From: Prevotella sp.
GTDB lineage: Bacteria; Bacteroidota; Bacteroidia; Bacteroidales; Bacteroidaceae
DNA length: 64,000 nucleotides
Reading direction: 5' to 3'
NCBI GenBank assembly: GCA_024697645.1
Contig: JAILFH010000099.1
Coordinates: 1-64,000, forward strand
The translations under genes and the position numbers were made by a program. This document shows positions 17,895 through 27,461 of this stretch, in pieces (position 1 is the first letter of the stretch; the number at the start of each line of letters is the position of its first letter). The notes beneath the pieces were generated by a model that was not told the DNA's origin, did no database searches, and saw only the letters and a program-made list of their open reading frames with translations.

Positions 17895-18389
17895 ATGAAG
17901 AAATTATTGTTTCTCGCAGTTATGATACTGCTGGGTTCTCTCACTGAGTTGAAGGCTCAACTGCCTTCTGTCACCCTGAAGGATATCAACGGAAAAACCG
18001 TTCGTACTGACACTCTTTCAAATGATGGAAAACCCATCATCATCTCGTTCTTTGCTACGTGGTGCAAGCCCTGCAATCGAGAGTTGACCGCCATTAGCGA
18101 AGTCTATGAAGAATGGCAGGAAGAAACGGGTGTGAAGGTTGTTGCTATCTCCATTGACCAAGCCCAGAACATCAACAAGGTGAAGCCGCTCGTTGACCAG
18201 CACGAATGGCCCTACGAGACAGTTCTTCTCGATCCGAACAGCGAACTGAAGCGCCAGTTGGGAATTCAGATGATTCCCTATGTGCTCATCGTTGATGGCG
18301 AAGGAAAGATTGTCTATAAGCACAACGGCTATACTGAGGGAGCAGAAGAGGAACTGATAGAGAAAGTTCGCGAACTCGTTGCAGAATAA
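17895..18389 (+). CDS. Secreted thioredoxin-like protein (TlpA/ResA family)
   Basis: 164 residues with a signal peptide (MKKLLFLAVMILLGSLTELKAQ) and a thioredoxin fold of the TlpA/ResA/peroxiredoxin-like group. The redox motif is ATWCKPC, with Cys57 and Cys60. A conserved segment resembling WPYETVLLDPNSELKRQLGI precedes the cis-proline loop, MIPYVLIVDGEGKIVY. It should act as a periplasmic thiol-disulfide oxidoreductase. It opens a rightward run: the barrel gene begins 18 bases after its stop, and Omp28 follows. This suggests redox help for envelope proteins with Cys pairs, such as the CVNC motif of the Omp28-like product. Confidence 0.88.
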   Translation: MKKLLFLAVMILLGSLTELKAQLPSVTLKDINGKTVRTDTLSNDGKPIIISFFATWCKPCNRELTAISEVYEEWQEETGVKVVAISIDQAQNINKVKPLVDQHEWPYETVLLDPNSELKRQLGIQMIPYVLIVDGEGKIVYKHNGYTEGAEEELIEKVRELVAE

Positions 18390-18407
18390 CACAGGAATTG
18401 AACATCA

Positions 18408-20090
18408 ATGAATCGAAGACAGATGAAGAAAATACTATCTCTGTTGCTTTGTCTTGCTGCGATTACTCCTGGAATGGCTCAGGACGACAATAAGGAAAAG
18501 TTTGTCGTCTCGGGTAGCATTCAGAGTGATATTCTGATTCCGCAGGACGATGAGGCAATTGGCACACAACACACTGATGACTGGGCTTTGACGAATACCT
18601 ATGCTGACGTGAAAGTGATGAGTCAGCATCTGGAAGCTGGAGCACGCTTCGAGTTTCTGGAGCATCCCCTGCCCGGATTCGAGAACGACTTCAAGGGATG
18701 GGGCGTTCCCCATTTCTATGTGAAGGGACAGACCGAAAAGGCTGATCTGACACTGGGTACGTTTTACGAGCAGTTTGGCTCGGGATTCATTCTTCGCACC
18801 TATGAGGAGCGTTCACTTGGTATCGATAATTCATTGCTTGGTGCTCGCATTGGACTTCGTCCGGTGAAGGGCGTGAGCATGAAAGTGCTGAGTGGACTTC
18901 AGCGCCGCTACTGGAGTTTCAGCAAGAAGTCGCTGGTTTCGGGTGGTGATGTGGAACTGAGCGTTGACCAATGGGTTCCCTCGATGCAGGAACACGGAAC
19001 TTATCTGACACTTGGCGCTTCGTTCGTGAATAAGCACGAGAAAGCCGACGAGGATATTTTCGCAACGCCGGTCTATAAACTGAACCTTCCCGAAAACGTG
19101 AATGCGTGGGACGTGAGAGCCAATCTCTCGTCTGGTGGATTCAACGTGCTGGCTGAATATGCTCAGAAGACTCAGGATCCATCTTACGACAACGGATATA
19201 TCTATCGAAAGGGTTATGTCGCAATGCTTTCTACGTCTTATTCGCAGCGTGGACTGAGCGTATTGCTACAGGCAAAGCGTTCCGACAATATGTCGTTCCG
19301 TTCGCGTCGTTCGATGAATGGAACATCGACGTTCATCAATCATCTGCCCGCATTCACGATGGATCATACCTATGCACTTGCTGCACTCTATCCTTATGCA
19401 ACCCATCCCGAAGGTGAGTGGGCCTATCAGGCAGAACTCGGTTATAACTTCAAGAAGAATACGTTGCTGGGCGGTAAGTATGGAACGGGTGTGAAGGTTA
19501 ATTTCTCACATGTGCACGCAATTCAGCAGACCCCCCACCCCATCGAGATTCAGCCCAATGAATACTTCCTGGGAGCAGGTTCGAAGGGCTATGGTTCGAG
19601 TTTCTGGAAGTGGGGCGACCAGACCTATTATCAGGACTTGAACATTCAGATTGACAAGCGCGTGACAAAGGATTTCAAGTTGAATCTGATGTATATGAAT
19701 CAGCGCTATAACAAGACAATCGTCGAAGGTGAAGGCGGAATGATTCATAGCGACATCTTCGTGGCTGAGGGAAAATACAAGATTAACCGAAAGTTGACGC
19801 TGCGCGGTGAGTTGCAATATCTCACGACGAAACAAGACGAGGGCGATTGGGCATTTGCCTTACTTGAACTCTCGATGTTGCCCCACTGGATGTTCACCAT
19901 CAGTGATGAGTGGAATTGTGGCGAGACCGACTTGCATTACTATCAGGGACTCGTGACCTACAATCTGGGTTCACACCGCATTCAGGCAGGATATGGCCGC
20001 ACACGTGCGGGATATAACTGCTCAGGTGGTGTTTGCCGCTATGTGCCTGCCCAGAAGGGTTTCACCATTTCGTATAACTATAATTTCTGA
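18408..20090 (+). CDS. Outer-membrane beta-barrel protein, DUF6029-like
   Basis: 560 residues with a signal peptide (cleavage after GMAQ), many alternating amphipathic strands rich in Tyr/Trp/Gly, and a C-terminal phenylalanine (ISYNYNF), as in outer-membrane barrels. The N-terminal FVVSGSIQSDILIPQDDE is the segment by which I associate it with DUF6029. An internal Met five codons in (MKKILSLL) could be the real start and gives the cleaner signal peptide. Function is unknown. It lies between a TlpA-like oxidoreductase and Omp28, almost certainly on one transcript. Confidence 0.75.
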   Translation: MNRRQMKKILSLLLCLAAITPGMAQDDNKEKFVVSGSIQSDILIPQDDEAIGTQHTDDWALTNTYADVKVMSQHLEAGARFEFLEHPLPGFENDFKGWGVPHFYVKGQTEKADLTLGTFYEQFGSGFILRTYEERSLGIDNSLLGARIGLRPVKGVSMKVLSGLQRRYWSFSKKSLVSGGDVELSVDQWVPSMQEHGTYLTLGASFVNKHEKADEDIFATPVYKLNLPENVNAWDVRANLSSGGFNVLAEYAQKTQDPSYDNGYIYRKGYVAMLSTSYSQRGLSVLLQAKRSDNMSFRSRRSMNGTSTFINHLPAFTMDHTYALAALYPYATHPEGEWAYQAELGYNFKKNTLLGGKYGTGVKVNFSHVHAIQQTPHPIEIQPNEYFLGAGSKGYGSSFWKWGDQTYYQDLNIQIDKRVTKDFKLNLMYMNQRYNKTIVEGEGGMIHSDIFVAEGKYKINRKLTLRGELQYLTTKQDEGDWAFALLELSMLPHWMFTISDEWNCGETDLHYYQGLVTYNLGSHRIQAGYGRTRAGYNCSGGVCRYVPAQKGFTISYNYNF

Positions 20091-20106
20091 TTAATAAAAA
20101 ACAAAC

Positions 20107-20156
20107 GAAGGTAGTCTTGAAAGGTTTCATAAAGAGCACCCGCAGAGACGACCTTC
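20107..20156 (+). terminator. Intercistronic stem-loop
   Basis: GAAGGTAGTCT (20107-20117) pairs with AGACGACCTTC (20146-20156) with a single mismatch. It sits between the barrel gene and the Omp28-like gene, with no U-run; it may stabilise the upstream message or attenuate read-through. Confidence 0.4.
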
Positions 20157-20171
20157 TGAAAGATATAGATA

Positions 20172-20996
20172 ATGAAGAAAATTTGTCTTTTAGGAATCAT
20201 AGCAATGGTTGCGGCGGCTTGCAGCAATATTGAAGAGGATGAGCGCTACATCTACGTTCAGCCTGCTGAGGTGCAGCGCGCTGTGCTCATCGAGGATTTC
20301 ACGGGTCAGCGCTGCGTGAATTGTCCGAATGCAACCAATGCGATACACGAACTGCAGCAGCAGTATGGCGAGGAAAACATCATTGCCGTTGCCATTCATA
20401 GTGGTCCCTTTGCTCATCGCAACACGCTGACGAGCCCATTCCTCAGTGATTTGGGTACGACTGATGGCGACAACTACTATACTCACTGGGGCATTGAGGC
20501 TCAGCCGGGCGTGAAAATCAATCGTCAGAGTCCTATATACGATACTTCGCAGTATGCTGCAGCAGTGACGAGCGAACTGAAGAAGACGTCGCCGATTGAT
20601 TTCGATACGATTCAGGCAGTTGTCGTTGACGGAAACCTGAAGGTGTTGATACGGCCTTCGCTTCCTTCAGAGAATATCGATGCGAAATTGCAGGTATGGG
20701 TTGTTGAAGATTCCATCAATAGCGGAACTCCCGAAAGAAAGTATGCGCAATATATGCCCGACGGTACGACAAATACCGAATATGTACATAATCACGTCTA
20801 TCGCGCTTCACTCACGCAAGACCTTTATGGTGACGCCGTCAAGTTTAGCGCAAAGGAAGGATTTGTCGTTGACGCAATCAACTATAGTCTAGATGTCAGT
20901 AGCACCTGGAATCTCGACAATCTGTCGGTCGTCGTATTCTTCTGGAACGAGACCGATGGCGTTTTACAGGCAAAGCGCGTGAAGGTTGTGCAGTAG
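20172..20996 (+). CDS. Omp28-related outer membrane lipoprotein
   Basis: 274 residues. The lipobox is MVAAAC, with Cys17. The Omp28 family signature LIEDFTGQRCVNCPNA is at about 40-55, with a CxxC pair in a thioredoxin-like fold. NIIAVAIHSGPF and a later Ig-like half (LQVWVVEDSINSG..., YVHNHVYRAS) follow. Porphyromonas Omp28 is a surface adhesin-like antigen; the role here is not known. It shares a transcript with the two genes upstream. Confidence 0.85.
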   Translation: MKKICLLGIIAMVAAACSNIEEDERYIYVQPAEVQRAVLIEDFTGQRCVNCPNATNAIHELQQQYGEENIIAVAIHSGPFAHRNTLTSPFLSDLGTTDGDNYYTHWGIEAQPGVKINRQSPIYDTSQYAAAVTSELKKTSPIDFDTIQAVVVDGNLKVLIRPSLPSENIDAKLQVWVVEDSINSGTPERKYAQYMPDGTTNTEYVHNHVYRASLTQDLYGDAVKFSAKEGFVVDAINYSLDVSSTWNLDNLSVVVFFWNETDGVLQAKRVKVVQ

Positions 20997-21070
20997 AATT
21001 CGGAGGATTTCTGCAATGGAATCTGACATTTGAAATAGATAAAGGACTTGTAAAAGTATAAGAAAAGTAA

Positions 21071-23707
21071 ATGGCAGTAAAAGATAAGGGCTTGACGCCA
21101 ATGATGAAACAGTTCTTCACGTTCAAGGAGAAATATCCTGATGCGGTGTTGCTGTTTCGTTGTGGCGACTTCTATGAAACATATAGCGAGGATGCGGTGA
21201 TTGCTTCACGCATTCTGGGCATCACGCTCACCCGACGCAATAATGGCGGAAACACGGGTGATACAGAGATGGCTGGATTTCCGCATCATGCCCTTGACAC
21301 GTATCTCCCGAAACTCATTCGGGCAGGACGTCGTGTAGCCATTTGCGACCAACTCGAAGACCCGAAACTCACAAAGACGCTCGTCAAGCGTGGTGTAACT
21401 GAACTGGTGACGCCAGGTGTTGCGATGGGCGACAATGTGCTGAACTATAAGGAGAATAACTTCCTCGCCGCCGTTCATTTCGGAAAGGCTGCCTGTGGTG
21501 TTGCTTTCCTCGATATCTCTACGGGTGAATTCCTTACGGGCGAGGGAACCTACGACTATGTTGACAAACTCCTTGGCAATTTCCAGCCGAAGGAGGTTCT
21601 TTATTGTCGCGAGCGCAAGCAGGACTTTGAGCGTTTCTTCGGAGCCCATCGTACAGGTCAGTATTCAGTTTTCGAACTCGACGACTGGGTATTTACGGAG
21701 CAGACCGCGCGCCAGAAACTACTGAAGCATTTCGGTACGAAGTCGCTGAAGGGATTTGGCGTTGACCATTTACACAGTGGTGTTGTGGCTTCTGGAGCCA
21801 TTATGCAGTATCTGGAGTTGACGCAACACACGATGGTGGCCCACATCACGCATCTGCAGCGCATCGAGGAGGATAAATACGTCAGACTGGATAAGTTCAC
21901 GATTCGCTCGCTGGAATTGGTGCAGCCGATGCAGGAAGACGGTTTGTCACTGCTTTCGGTGATTGACCGCACTACAACGCCCATGGGAGGCAGAATGCTT
22001 CATCGCTGGCTCATCTTCCCGTTGAAGGACGTTCAGCCCATCAATCAGCGCCTGGAGGTAGTAGAATATTTCTTCCGTGAGCCTTCGTTCCGATATCTTA
22101 TAGACGAACAGTTACAGCGTATTGGCGACCTCGAACGTATTATTTCAAAAGTGGCCGTGGGTAGAGTTTCACCGCGAGAAGTGGTGCAACTGAAGATAGC
22201 GCTGACGGCCATTGAACCAATCAAGAAGGCTTGTCTTGCGGCAGAGAATGAAAGTCTGCGCCGCGTGGGTGAAAGACTGAATGTCTGTGAAACTCTTCGT
22301 GAGCGCATTGCCCGTGAGATACAGCCAGACCCGCCTCAGTTGGTGTCGAAGGGAAACGTCATTGCTGCTGGATATAATCAGGAACTCGATGACCTTCGCA
22401 ATATTTCGCAGAATGGTCGCAGTTACTTGCTGCAGATTCAGGAGCGCGAAAGTCAGCAGACGGGTATTTCGTCGTTGAAGGTGGGCTATAACAACGTGTT
22501 TGGCTATTATCTGGAAGTTCGAAACACTTATAAGGACCATGTGCCGCAGGACTGGATTCGCAAGCAGACGCTTGCGCAAGCCGAGCGATACATCACGCAG
22601 GAACTGAAGGAATACGAGGAGAAGATTCTCGGTGCTGACGAAAAGATTCTTTCACTTGAGGAACGCCTTTTCAACGAACTGATTACAGAGATGAAGGAAT
22701 TCATTTCTGATATTCAGACGAATGCGACTGTCATTGCCCAATTGGATTGCCTGTTGTCGTTTGCCAAGACGGCTGAGGAGAATCGCTACGTAAGGCCAGT
22801 GGTGAGCGACGATGACGTGCTGGATATTCATCAGGGTCGTCATCCCGTGATTGAACAGCAAATGCCTGTAGGCGAACGCTATGTGCCAAACGACGTGATG
22901 CTCGATACGGAAAAGCAGCAAATCATCATCATTACGGGTCCGAATATGGCGGGTAAATCTGCGTTGTTGCGTCAGACGGCTTTGATTACGCTATTGGCCC
23001 AAATCGGTTCTTTCGTTCCCGCAGAGAGTGCGAGAATCGGTCTGGTCGATAAAATCTTCACCCGCGTTGGTGCCAGCGATAATATTTCGTTGGGCGAATC
23101 GACGTTTATGGTGGAGATGACGGAGGCAGCCGATATATTAAATAATGTCACGCCGCGCTCACTCGTGCTTTTCGATGAGTTGGGACGAGGTACAAGTACC
23201 TACGACGGTATTTCCATCGCGTGGGCAATTGTAGAGCATCTACATGAACACCCGAAGGCTCGTGCCCGAACGCTTTTCGCCACACACTATCACGAATTGA
23301 ACGAAATGGAAAAGACGTTCAAGCGCATTAAGAATTATAATGTGTCAGTAAAAGAGGTTGACGGAAAGGTGATTTTCCTGCGCAAGTTGGAACGTGGCGG
23401 TTCCGAGCACTCGTTTGGTATTCACGTGGCTGATATTGCTGGAATGCCGAAGAGTATCGTGAAGCGCGCTAACGTGATTCTGAAGCAATTGGAAGAAAAT
23501 AATAGTGGTGGCTCAGCAGTGACTAAGCCTTCGGTGGAAACCATCAACCAGAGCCGCGAAGGCATGCAACTTTCTTTCTTCCAGTTGGATGATCCCGTAC
23601 TGACGCAGATTCGCGATGAGATACTCAACCTCGACATTAATAATCTGACACCAGTTGAGGCTCTGAACAAGTTGAATGAAATCAAAAAAATAGTGGGAGG
23701 AAAATAA
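21071..23707 (+). CDS. mutS: DNA mismatch repair protein MutS
   Basis: 878 residues. Domain I carries the mismatch-reading Phe-x-Glu motif (GDFYETY, Phe34 and Glu36). Connector, lever and clamp domains follow. The ATPase has Walker A GPNMAGKS at 623-630, Walker [14 protein letters not shown], and FATHYHEL. The tail includes LNKLNEIKK, a MutL/beta-clamp-region-like end. It recognises mismatches and small loops. The start ATGGCAGTAAAAG is preceded by an A-rich leader 74 bases after the Omp28-like stop. Its stop codon lies in the loop of the terminator at 23693. Confidence 0.97.
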   Translation: MAVKDKGLTPMMKQFFTFKEKYPDAVLLFRCGDFYETYSEDAVIASRILGITLTRRNNGGNTGDTEMAGFPHHALDTYLPKLIRAGRRVAICDQLEDPKLTKTLVKRGVTELVTPGVAMGDNVLNYKENNFLAAVHFGKAACGVAFLDISTGEFLTGEGTYDYVDKLLGNFQPKEVLYCRERKQDFERFFGAHRTGQYSVFELDDWVFTEQTARQKLLKHFGTKSLKGFGVDHLHSGVVASGAIMQYLELTQHTMVAHITHLQRIEEDKYVRLDKFTIRSLELVQPMQEDGLSLLSVIDRTTTPMGGRMLHRWLIFPLKDVQPINQRLEVVEYFFREPSFRYLIDEQLQRIGDLERIISKVAVGRVSPREVVQLKIALTAIEPIKKACLAAENESLRRVGERLNVCETLRERIAREIQPDPPQLVSKGNVIAAGYNQELDDLRNISQNGRSYLLQIQERESQQTGISSLKVGYNNVFGYYLEVRNTYKDHVPQDWIRKQTLAQAERYITQELKEYEEKILGADEKILSLEERLFNELITEMKEFISDIQTNATVIAQLDCLLSFAKTAEENRYVRPVVSDDDVLDIHQGRHPVIEQQMPVGERYVPNDVMLDTEKQQIIIITGPNMAGKSALLRQTALITLLAQIGSFVPAESARIGLVDKIFTRVGASDNISLGESTFMVEMTEAADILNNVTPRSLVLFDELGRGTSTYDGISIAWAIVEHLHEHPKARARTLFATHYHELNEMEKTFKRIKNYNVSVKEVDGKVIFLRKLERGGSEHSFGIHVADIAGMPKSIVKRANVILKQLEENNSGGSAVTKPSVETINQSREGMQLSFFQLDDPVLTQIRDEILNLDINNLTPVEALNKLNEIKKIVGGK

Positions 23708-23725
23708 ATCCTCCCACAACTTTTT
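23693..23725. terminator. Bidirectional intrinsic terminator between mutS and lgt
   Basis: A perfect 9-bp stem GTGGGAGGA (23693-23701) with TCCTCCCAC (23709-23717) has ACTTTTT on its right for mutS. On the left is AAAAAAATA (a U-run on the minus strand) for lgt. The mutS stop codon TAA is inside the loop. Confidence 0.85.
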
Positions 23726-23789
23726 ATAGTGACTTTTGTTATTGTCTTAATTGATAGAAGCCGTTGCTTTTATTGATAGAAGTTGAACC

Positions 23790-24713
23790 TTATTTGGCCC
23801 CCAGTCGCTTCATCCATTTGCCGCCAAGCATACAGGCAACACCAACGACGATGAACGGAACCGAGAGCAACTGTCCCATGTTGAAGAGCATTCCTGCTTC
23901 AAAGTCCACTTGGTCAGCCTTCGTATATTCAATGAAGAAGCGGAAGGTGAAGATAAGTGTCAGGACAAGTCCGAAGAAGAAACCACTACCCACGGGTTTC
24001 GGATAGCGCAAGGGAGCAACTTCATTGGCCCAACGTGTTTCCTTTACCGTTTTGCTGACAGGAGGATTTACCTTCTTGCTGCGCTGATAGCACCAGAACA
24101 TCACGAAGATGAAGCAGAAATAGGCCAAGGCTTCGTAGAGTTGTCCAGGATGGCGCGGAACATTATCGACTTGCTCGAAGATGAAGGCCCAGGGCAGATC
24201 TGTCGGCTTACCGATAATCTCTGAATTCATCAGGTTGCCCAAGCGGATGAAGCAGGCGGCAATAGGTGTGGCGATTGCGATATCGTCGAGTACATGCCAG
24301 ATGTTCATCTTCGTATTGCGGCAATAGAGCCAGAGGGCAAGCATCAGTCCAAGTGTTCCACCATGAGAGGCGAGGCCTGCATAACCTGTATATTTCCAAC
24401 TTCCGTCAGCCATTTGGTGCATGGGCACGAACATCTCGATGATGTGGGTTCCCGACGACAGGAAATAGTCGGGTTCATAGAACAGACAATGTCCCAGACG
24501 TGCGCCCACAAGAATGCCGATGAAGCAATAGATGAACAACGGGTCGAACAGTTCGTCCTTAATCTTCTGGTCTTTATAGAGCCATTTCACCATGAAGTAT
24601 GATCCGACAAGACCCACCAACCAGCACATTCCATACCAGCGAAGCGTAATAGGTCCGATATGTCCCATCACATCGCTTGGGTTCCAGTTGATATAATTCA
24701 AAAGTTCTATCAT
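23790..24713 (-). CDS. lgt: Prolipoprotein diacylglyceryl transferase
   Basis: A polytopic inner-membrane enzyme that moves diacylglyceryl from phosphatidylglycerol to the lipobox cysteine of prolipoproteins, the first lipoprotein maturation step. Family motifs are present: RLGNLMNSEIIGKPT near residue 158-172 and HPGQLYEAL near residue 192-200, with the conserved Arg, Asn, Glu and His residues. It has about seven membrane segments and a typical length of 307. It is the last gene of the leftward run that starts at polA, and it serves the several lipoproteins encoded in this window. Confidence 0.95.
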   Translation of the reverse strand: MIELLNYINWNPSDVMGHIGPITLRWYGMCWLVGLVGSYFMVKWLYKDQKIKDELFDPLFIYCFIGILVGARLGHCLFYEPDYFLSSGTHIIEMFVPMHQMADGSWKYTGYAGLASHGGTLGLMLALWLYCRNTKMNIWHVLDDIAIATPIAACFIRLGNLMNSEIIGKPTDLPWAFIFEQVDNVPRHPGQLYEALAYFCFIFVMFWCYQRSKKVNPPVSKTVKETRWANEVAPLRYPKPVGSGFFFGLVLTLIFTFRFFIEYTKADQVDFEAGMLFNMGQLLSVPFIVVGVACMLGGKWMKRLGAK

Positions 24714-24801
24714 AGTTTGATGCTTTATGCTGGATTTTTCCAGATTTTATAGATTATCTAAACAATCTGGATATTCCTAAAGATTTGTATGCTTTTATTG
24801 T

Positions 24802-25902
24802 TTATACGTTGAAGCGGAAGTGCATAATGTCGCCATCCTGTACGACATATTCCTTACCTTCGATGCCCATTTTACCTGCATCGCGTACGGCTGCCTCAGA
24901 ACCATATTTGATATAGTCGTCGTACTTGATGACCTCGGCGCGAATGAAGCCCTTCTCGAAGTCGGTATGGATGACACCTGCGCATTGAGGAGCCTTCCAG
25001 CCGCGCTTGTAGGTCCAAGCCTTCACTTCCATTTCGCCAGCGGTGATAAATGTTTCGAGGTTCAGCAGCGAGTAGGCCTTCTTGATGAGGCGGTTCACGC
25101 CACTTTCCTCCAGCCCGAGTTCCTCCAGGAAGAGTTGCTTGTCCTCATAGGTCTCGAGTTCGGCAATGTCTTCTTCGGTCTTGGCAGCGATAATCATCAC
25201 TTCTGCACCTTCTTCCTCAGCGACTTTCTCCACACGGGCGCTGTATTCATTACCCGATTTGGCAGAGGCTTCATCTACATTGCAAACATAGAGTACGGGC
25301 TTTGTCGTGAGCAGGAAAAGATTGCGGGCCGCATCCTGTTCATCCTTCGTGTCAAACTCCACCACGCGTGCATTCTTGCCTTGTTCGAGCACTTCCTTAT
25401 AAGCCTTCAGCACGGTGAATTCCACCTTTGCATCCTTGTTGCCTGCAGCAGCGGCCTTCTCGGTCTTGGCTATACGGGCATCAACGGTTTCGAGGTCTTT
25501 CAACTGAAGTTCGGTGTCGATGATTTCCTTGTCGCGAATTGGGTCAATGGTGCCGTCAACATGGGTAATATTGTCATCGTCGAAACAACGCAATACATGA
25601 ATGATCGCATCGGTTTCGCGAATATTTCCGAGGAACTTGTTGCCCAGACCTTCACCCTTCGAGGCACCCTTCACCAGTCCTGCAATATCAACGATTTCGC
25701 AGGTGGCAGGAACGATGCGTCCCGGATGAACCAGTTCGGCAAGTTTCGTCAGGCGCTCGTCAGGAACAGTGATAACGCCAACGTTTGGTTCTATCGTGCA
25801 AAACGGAAAGTTTGCTGCCTGTGCCTTTGCACTCGACAGACAGTTGAAAAGGGTGGACTTACCCACGTTTGGCAGTCCTACAATACCACATTTTAGTGCC
25901 AT
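24802..25902 (-). CDS. ychF: Redox-regulated ATPase/GTPase YchF (Obg-like)
   Basis: 366 residues. The G1 motif is GLPNVGKST at 9-17, followed by [20 protein letters not shown] (G3 region), a coiled-coil insertion, and a C-terminal TGS domain ([26 protein letters not shown]). The NVGKS loop with a non-canonical G4 typical of YchF implies ATP preference. YchF binds ribosomes and modulates stress and antioxidant responses. Its own promoter box lies at 25931-25938. It is separated from lgt by 88 bases. Confidence 0.96.
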   Translation of the reverse strand: MALKCGIVGLPNVGKSTLFNCLSSAKAQAANFPFCTIEPNVGVITVPDERLTKLAELVHPGRIVPATCEIVDIAGLVKGASKGEGLGNKFLGNIRETDAIIHVLRCFDDDNITHVDGTIDPIRDKEIIDTELQLKDLETVDARIAKTEKAAAAGNKDAKVEFTVLKAYKEVLEQGKNARVVEFDTKDEQDAARNLFLLTTKPVLYVCNVDEASAKSGNEYSARVEKVAEEEGAEVMIIAAKTEEDIAELETYEDKQLFLEELGLEESGVNRLIKKAYSLLNLETFITAGEMEVKAWTYKRGWKAPQCAGVIHTDFEKGFIRAEVIKYDDYIKYGSEAAVRDAGKMGIEGKEYVVQDGDIMHFRFNV

Positions 25903-25930
25903 ATTTTCTTCTTTGTTGTTTTATTTCGTG

Positions 25931-25938
25931 CAAAAGTA
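25931..25938 (-). promoter_or_regulatory. -7 box (TACTTTTG on minus) for ychF
   Basis: Plus-strand CAAAAGTA gives TACTTTTG on minus, with CAAA (25959-25962) 20 bases further as the -33 element. It lies 28 bases upstream of the ychF start. Confidence 0.7.
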
Positions 25939-26025
25939 CTACAAAAAAGTGAGAAACGCAAATTGCAAGCCCGTTTTTCTGTTTTGAAGGAAAAAAGGCT
26001 GTGTCAGCAGGTTTCTTTCGTTAGG

Positions 26026-27345
26026 CTATTTTTTGGAGGATTTCAGCAGTGGCATCCTGCGTCCGTAGGTGAGCATTCGCCAAATCCATTCGAGTGGACC
26101 GAACTGGAAGAAATGAAGCCAGAGGGCACTGACGAGGACCTGTGAGAGGAAGACGCAGAGGGCAAGCATTTCGGTGGTGAGCAGACTGATATTGGCGCCG
26201 AGACCGAAGCCTATGCCGTAGCAAAGTAGAATGCCGCAAATGGATTGCGAGAGATAATTGGTAAGGGCCATTCTGCCTGGATAGGCGAGCATTTGCCAAA
26301 TGGGAGCCTGAGCGTTTCTGCGGAAGAGCAGGGTGAGACCAGCAATATAGGCAAGGCCGAGTGGATAGACGCTAAGTGTATAGAGGAGGCTATGGACAAT
26401 ATTTCCGAAGGGATGGCCCTGTGTCGCACTCCAAGCATAGACAAACGAGAGTGGCAATCCGAGACAAATCCCCCACCCTACTAATCGCTGCAGAAATTTC
26501 TGAATGTCTAAAGGTTGGTCGTCAGTCAGGGTTGTTCCTGGTGTGACAGCAGCATAGAGTCGACGTTTACCGATATAAAGTCCTATAAGGAAGAGGCCGA
26601 GAACCTTGAAATAGCGGTTGCCTTCCACAAATTCCCAGAGTCGTTCCCATGCGCCCTGCATGAGGAATTGGCTTACGCCCCGATAACTGTCAGCGTCGCG
26701 AAGCCAAGTGCCGAAATTCTCTTCGTTGATGCCATATTCAGCGCAGGTGTCCCACCAAAGCCGATAGGGCACTTCAGCCAATGAAAATCCTAATGCCGCA
26801 CGCAGGATTTCAATGCCAATTGGCAAGAGTAGGAAGAAGGCAGCCCATCGTAGAATATTACGATTGCTGCAACCCCAGAAGAGTGGAAGGAGCATTCCCA
26901 TGAGTGCATAGAGCAACAGAATGTCGCCACTCCAGATGAGAAGTAGATGGCAAAGGCCAATGATGGCGAGAATCGTCATGCGACGATAGAAGATGAGAAA
27001 GCCTCGGCGCGTCTGTGGTTTGCCGTCAGGACCAAGCGGACTTCGCTGCATGATATTGCCGATGATGATGGAAAAACCAATGCCAAACAGAATGGAGAAA
27101 ATCGTGTAGAACTTGCCGTCGACGAAGACATAGAGAAGGAACTGAATCACTCGGTCAATGCCTGGTGCAGGGAGTTGTTCCAGGGCTTCAGGCGTTTGGA
27201 ATGTCCATAGCGAGAACTCGGGGAAATTGGCAAGGATGATGCCCAGCAATGCGAATCCACGCAGTGCATCGAGCACTACGAAACGCTTCTTGACAGGGCC
27301 TACTGCCTGATTCTTATCTGTGGTCTGATGGTTTTCTGTTGTCAT
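26026..27345 (-). CDS. DUF418 (YeiB-like) integral membrane protein
   Basis: 439 residues. A hydrophilic start is followed by VLDALRGFALLGIILANFPEF, the usual opening of the YeiB/DUF418 family, and about ten hydrophobic segments. The C-terminal DUF418 part includes GRMALTNYLSQSICGILLCYG and FGPLEWIWRMLTYGRRMPL, both strongly conserved family blocks. The biochemical role is unknown; the family sits in the acyltransferase-3-like membrane superfamily. It lies between a sulfatase gene and ychF, all leftward. Confidence 0.88.
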   Translation of the reverse strand: MTTENHQTTDKNQAVGPVKKRFVVLDALRGFALLGIILANFPEFSLWTFQTPEALEQLPAPGIDRVIQFLLYVFVDGKFYTIFSILFGIGFSIIIGNIMQRSPLGPDGKPQTRRGFLIFYRRMTILAIIGLCHLLLIWSGDILLLYALMGMLLPLFWGCSNRNILRWAAFFLLLPIGIEILRAALGFSLAEVPYRLWWDTCAEYGINEENFGTWLRDADSYRGVSQFLMQGAWERLWEFVEGNRYFKVLGLFLIGLYIGKRRLYAAVTPGTTLTDDQPLDIQKFLQRLVGWGICLGLPLSFVYAWSATQGHPFGNIVHSLLYTLSVYPLGLAYIAGLTLLFRRNAQAPIWQMLAYPGRMALTNYLSQSICGILLCYGIGFGLGANISLLTTEMLALCVFLSQVLVSALWLHFFQFGPLEWIWRMLTYGRRMPLLKSSKK

Positions 27346-27461
27346 GTTTATGTGAGATAAATTGTTGACTTAAATCAATCTAAATGCAAGAAATTGCATC
27401 GTGAAAACGTATTTTCAGTGAATATGAATGCAGAATTTTGTTAAGTGGGAGCGCGCTTTAA

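Noticed and set aside
24820..25896. A 358-codon rightward frame antisense to ychF
   Set aside because: ychF is complete and conserved on the other strand; the antisense protein has no recognisable domain.
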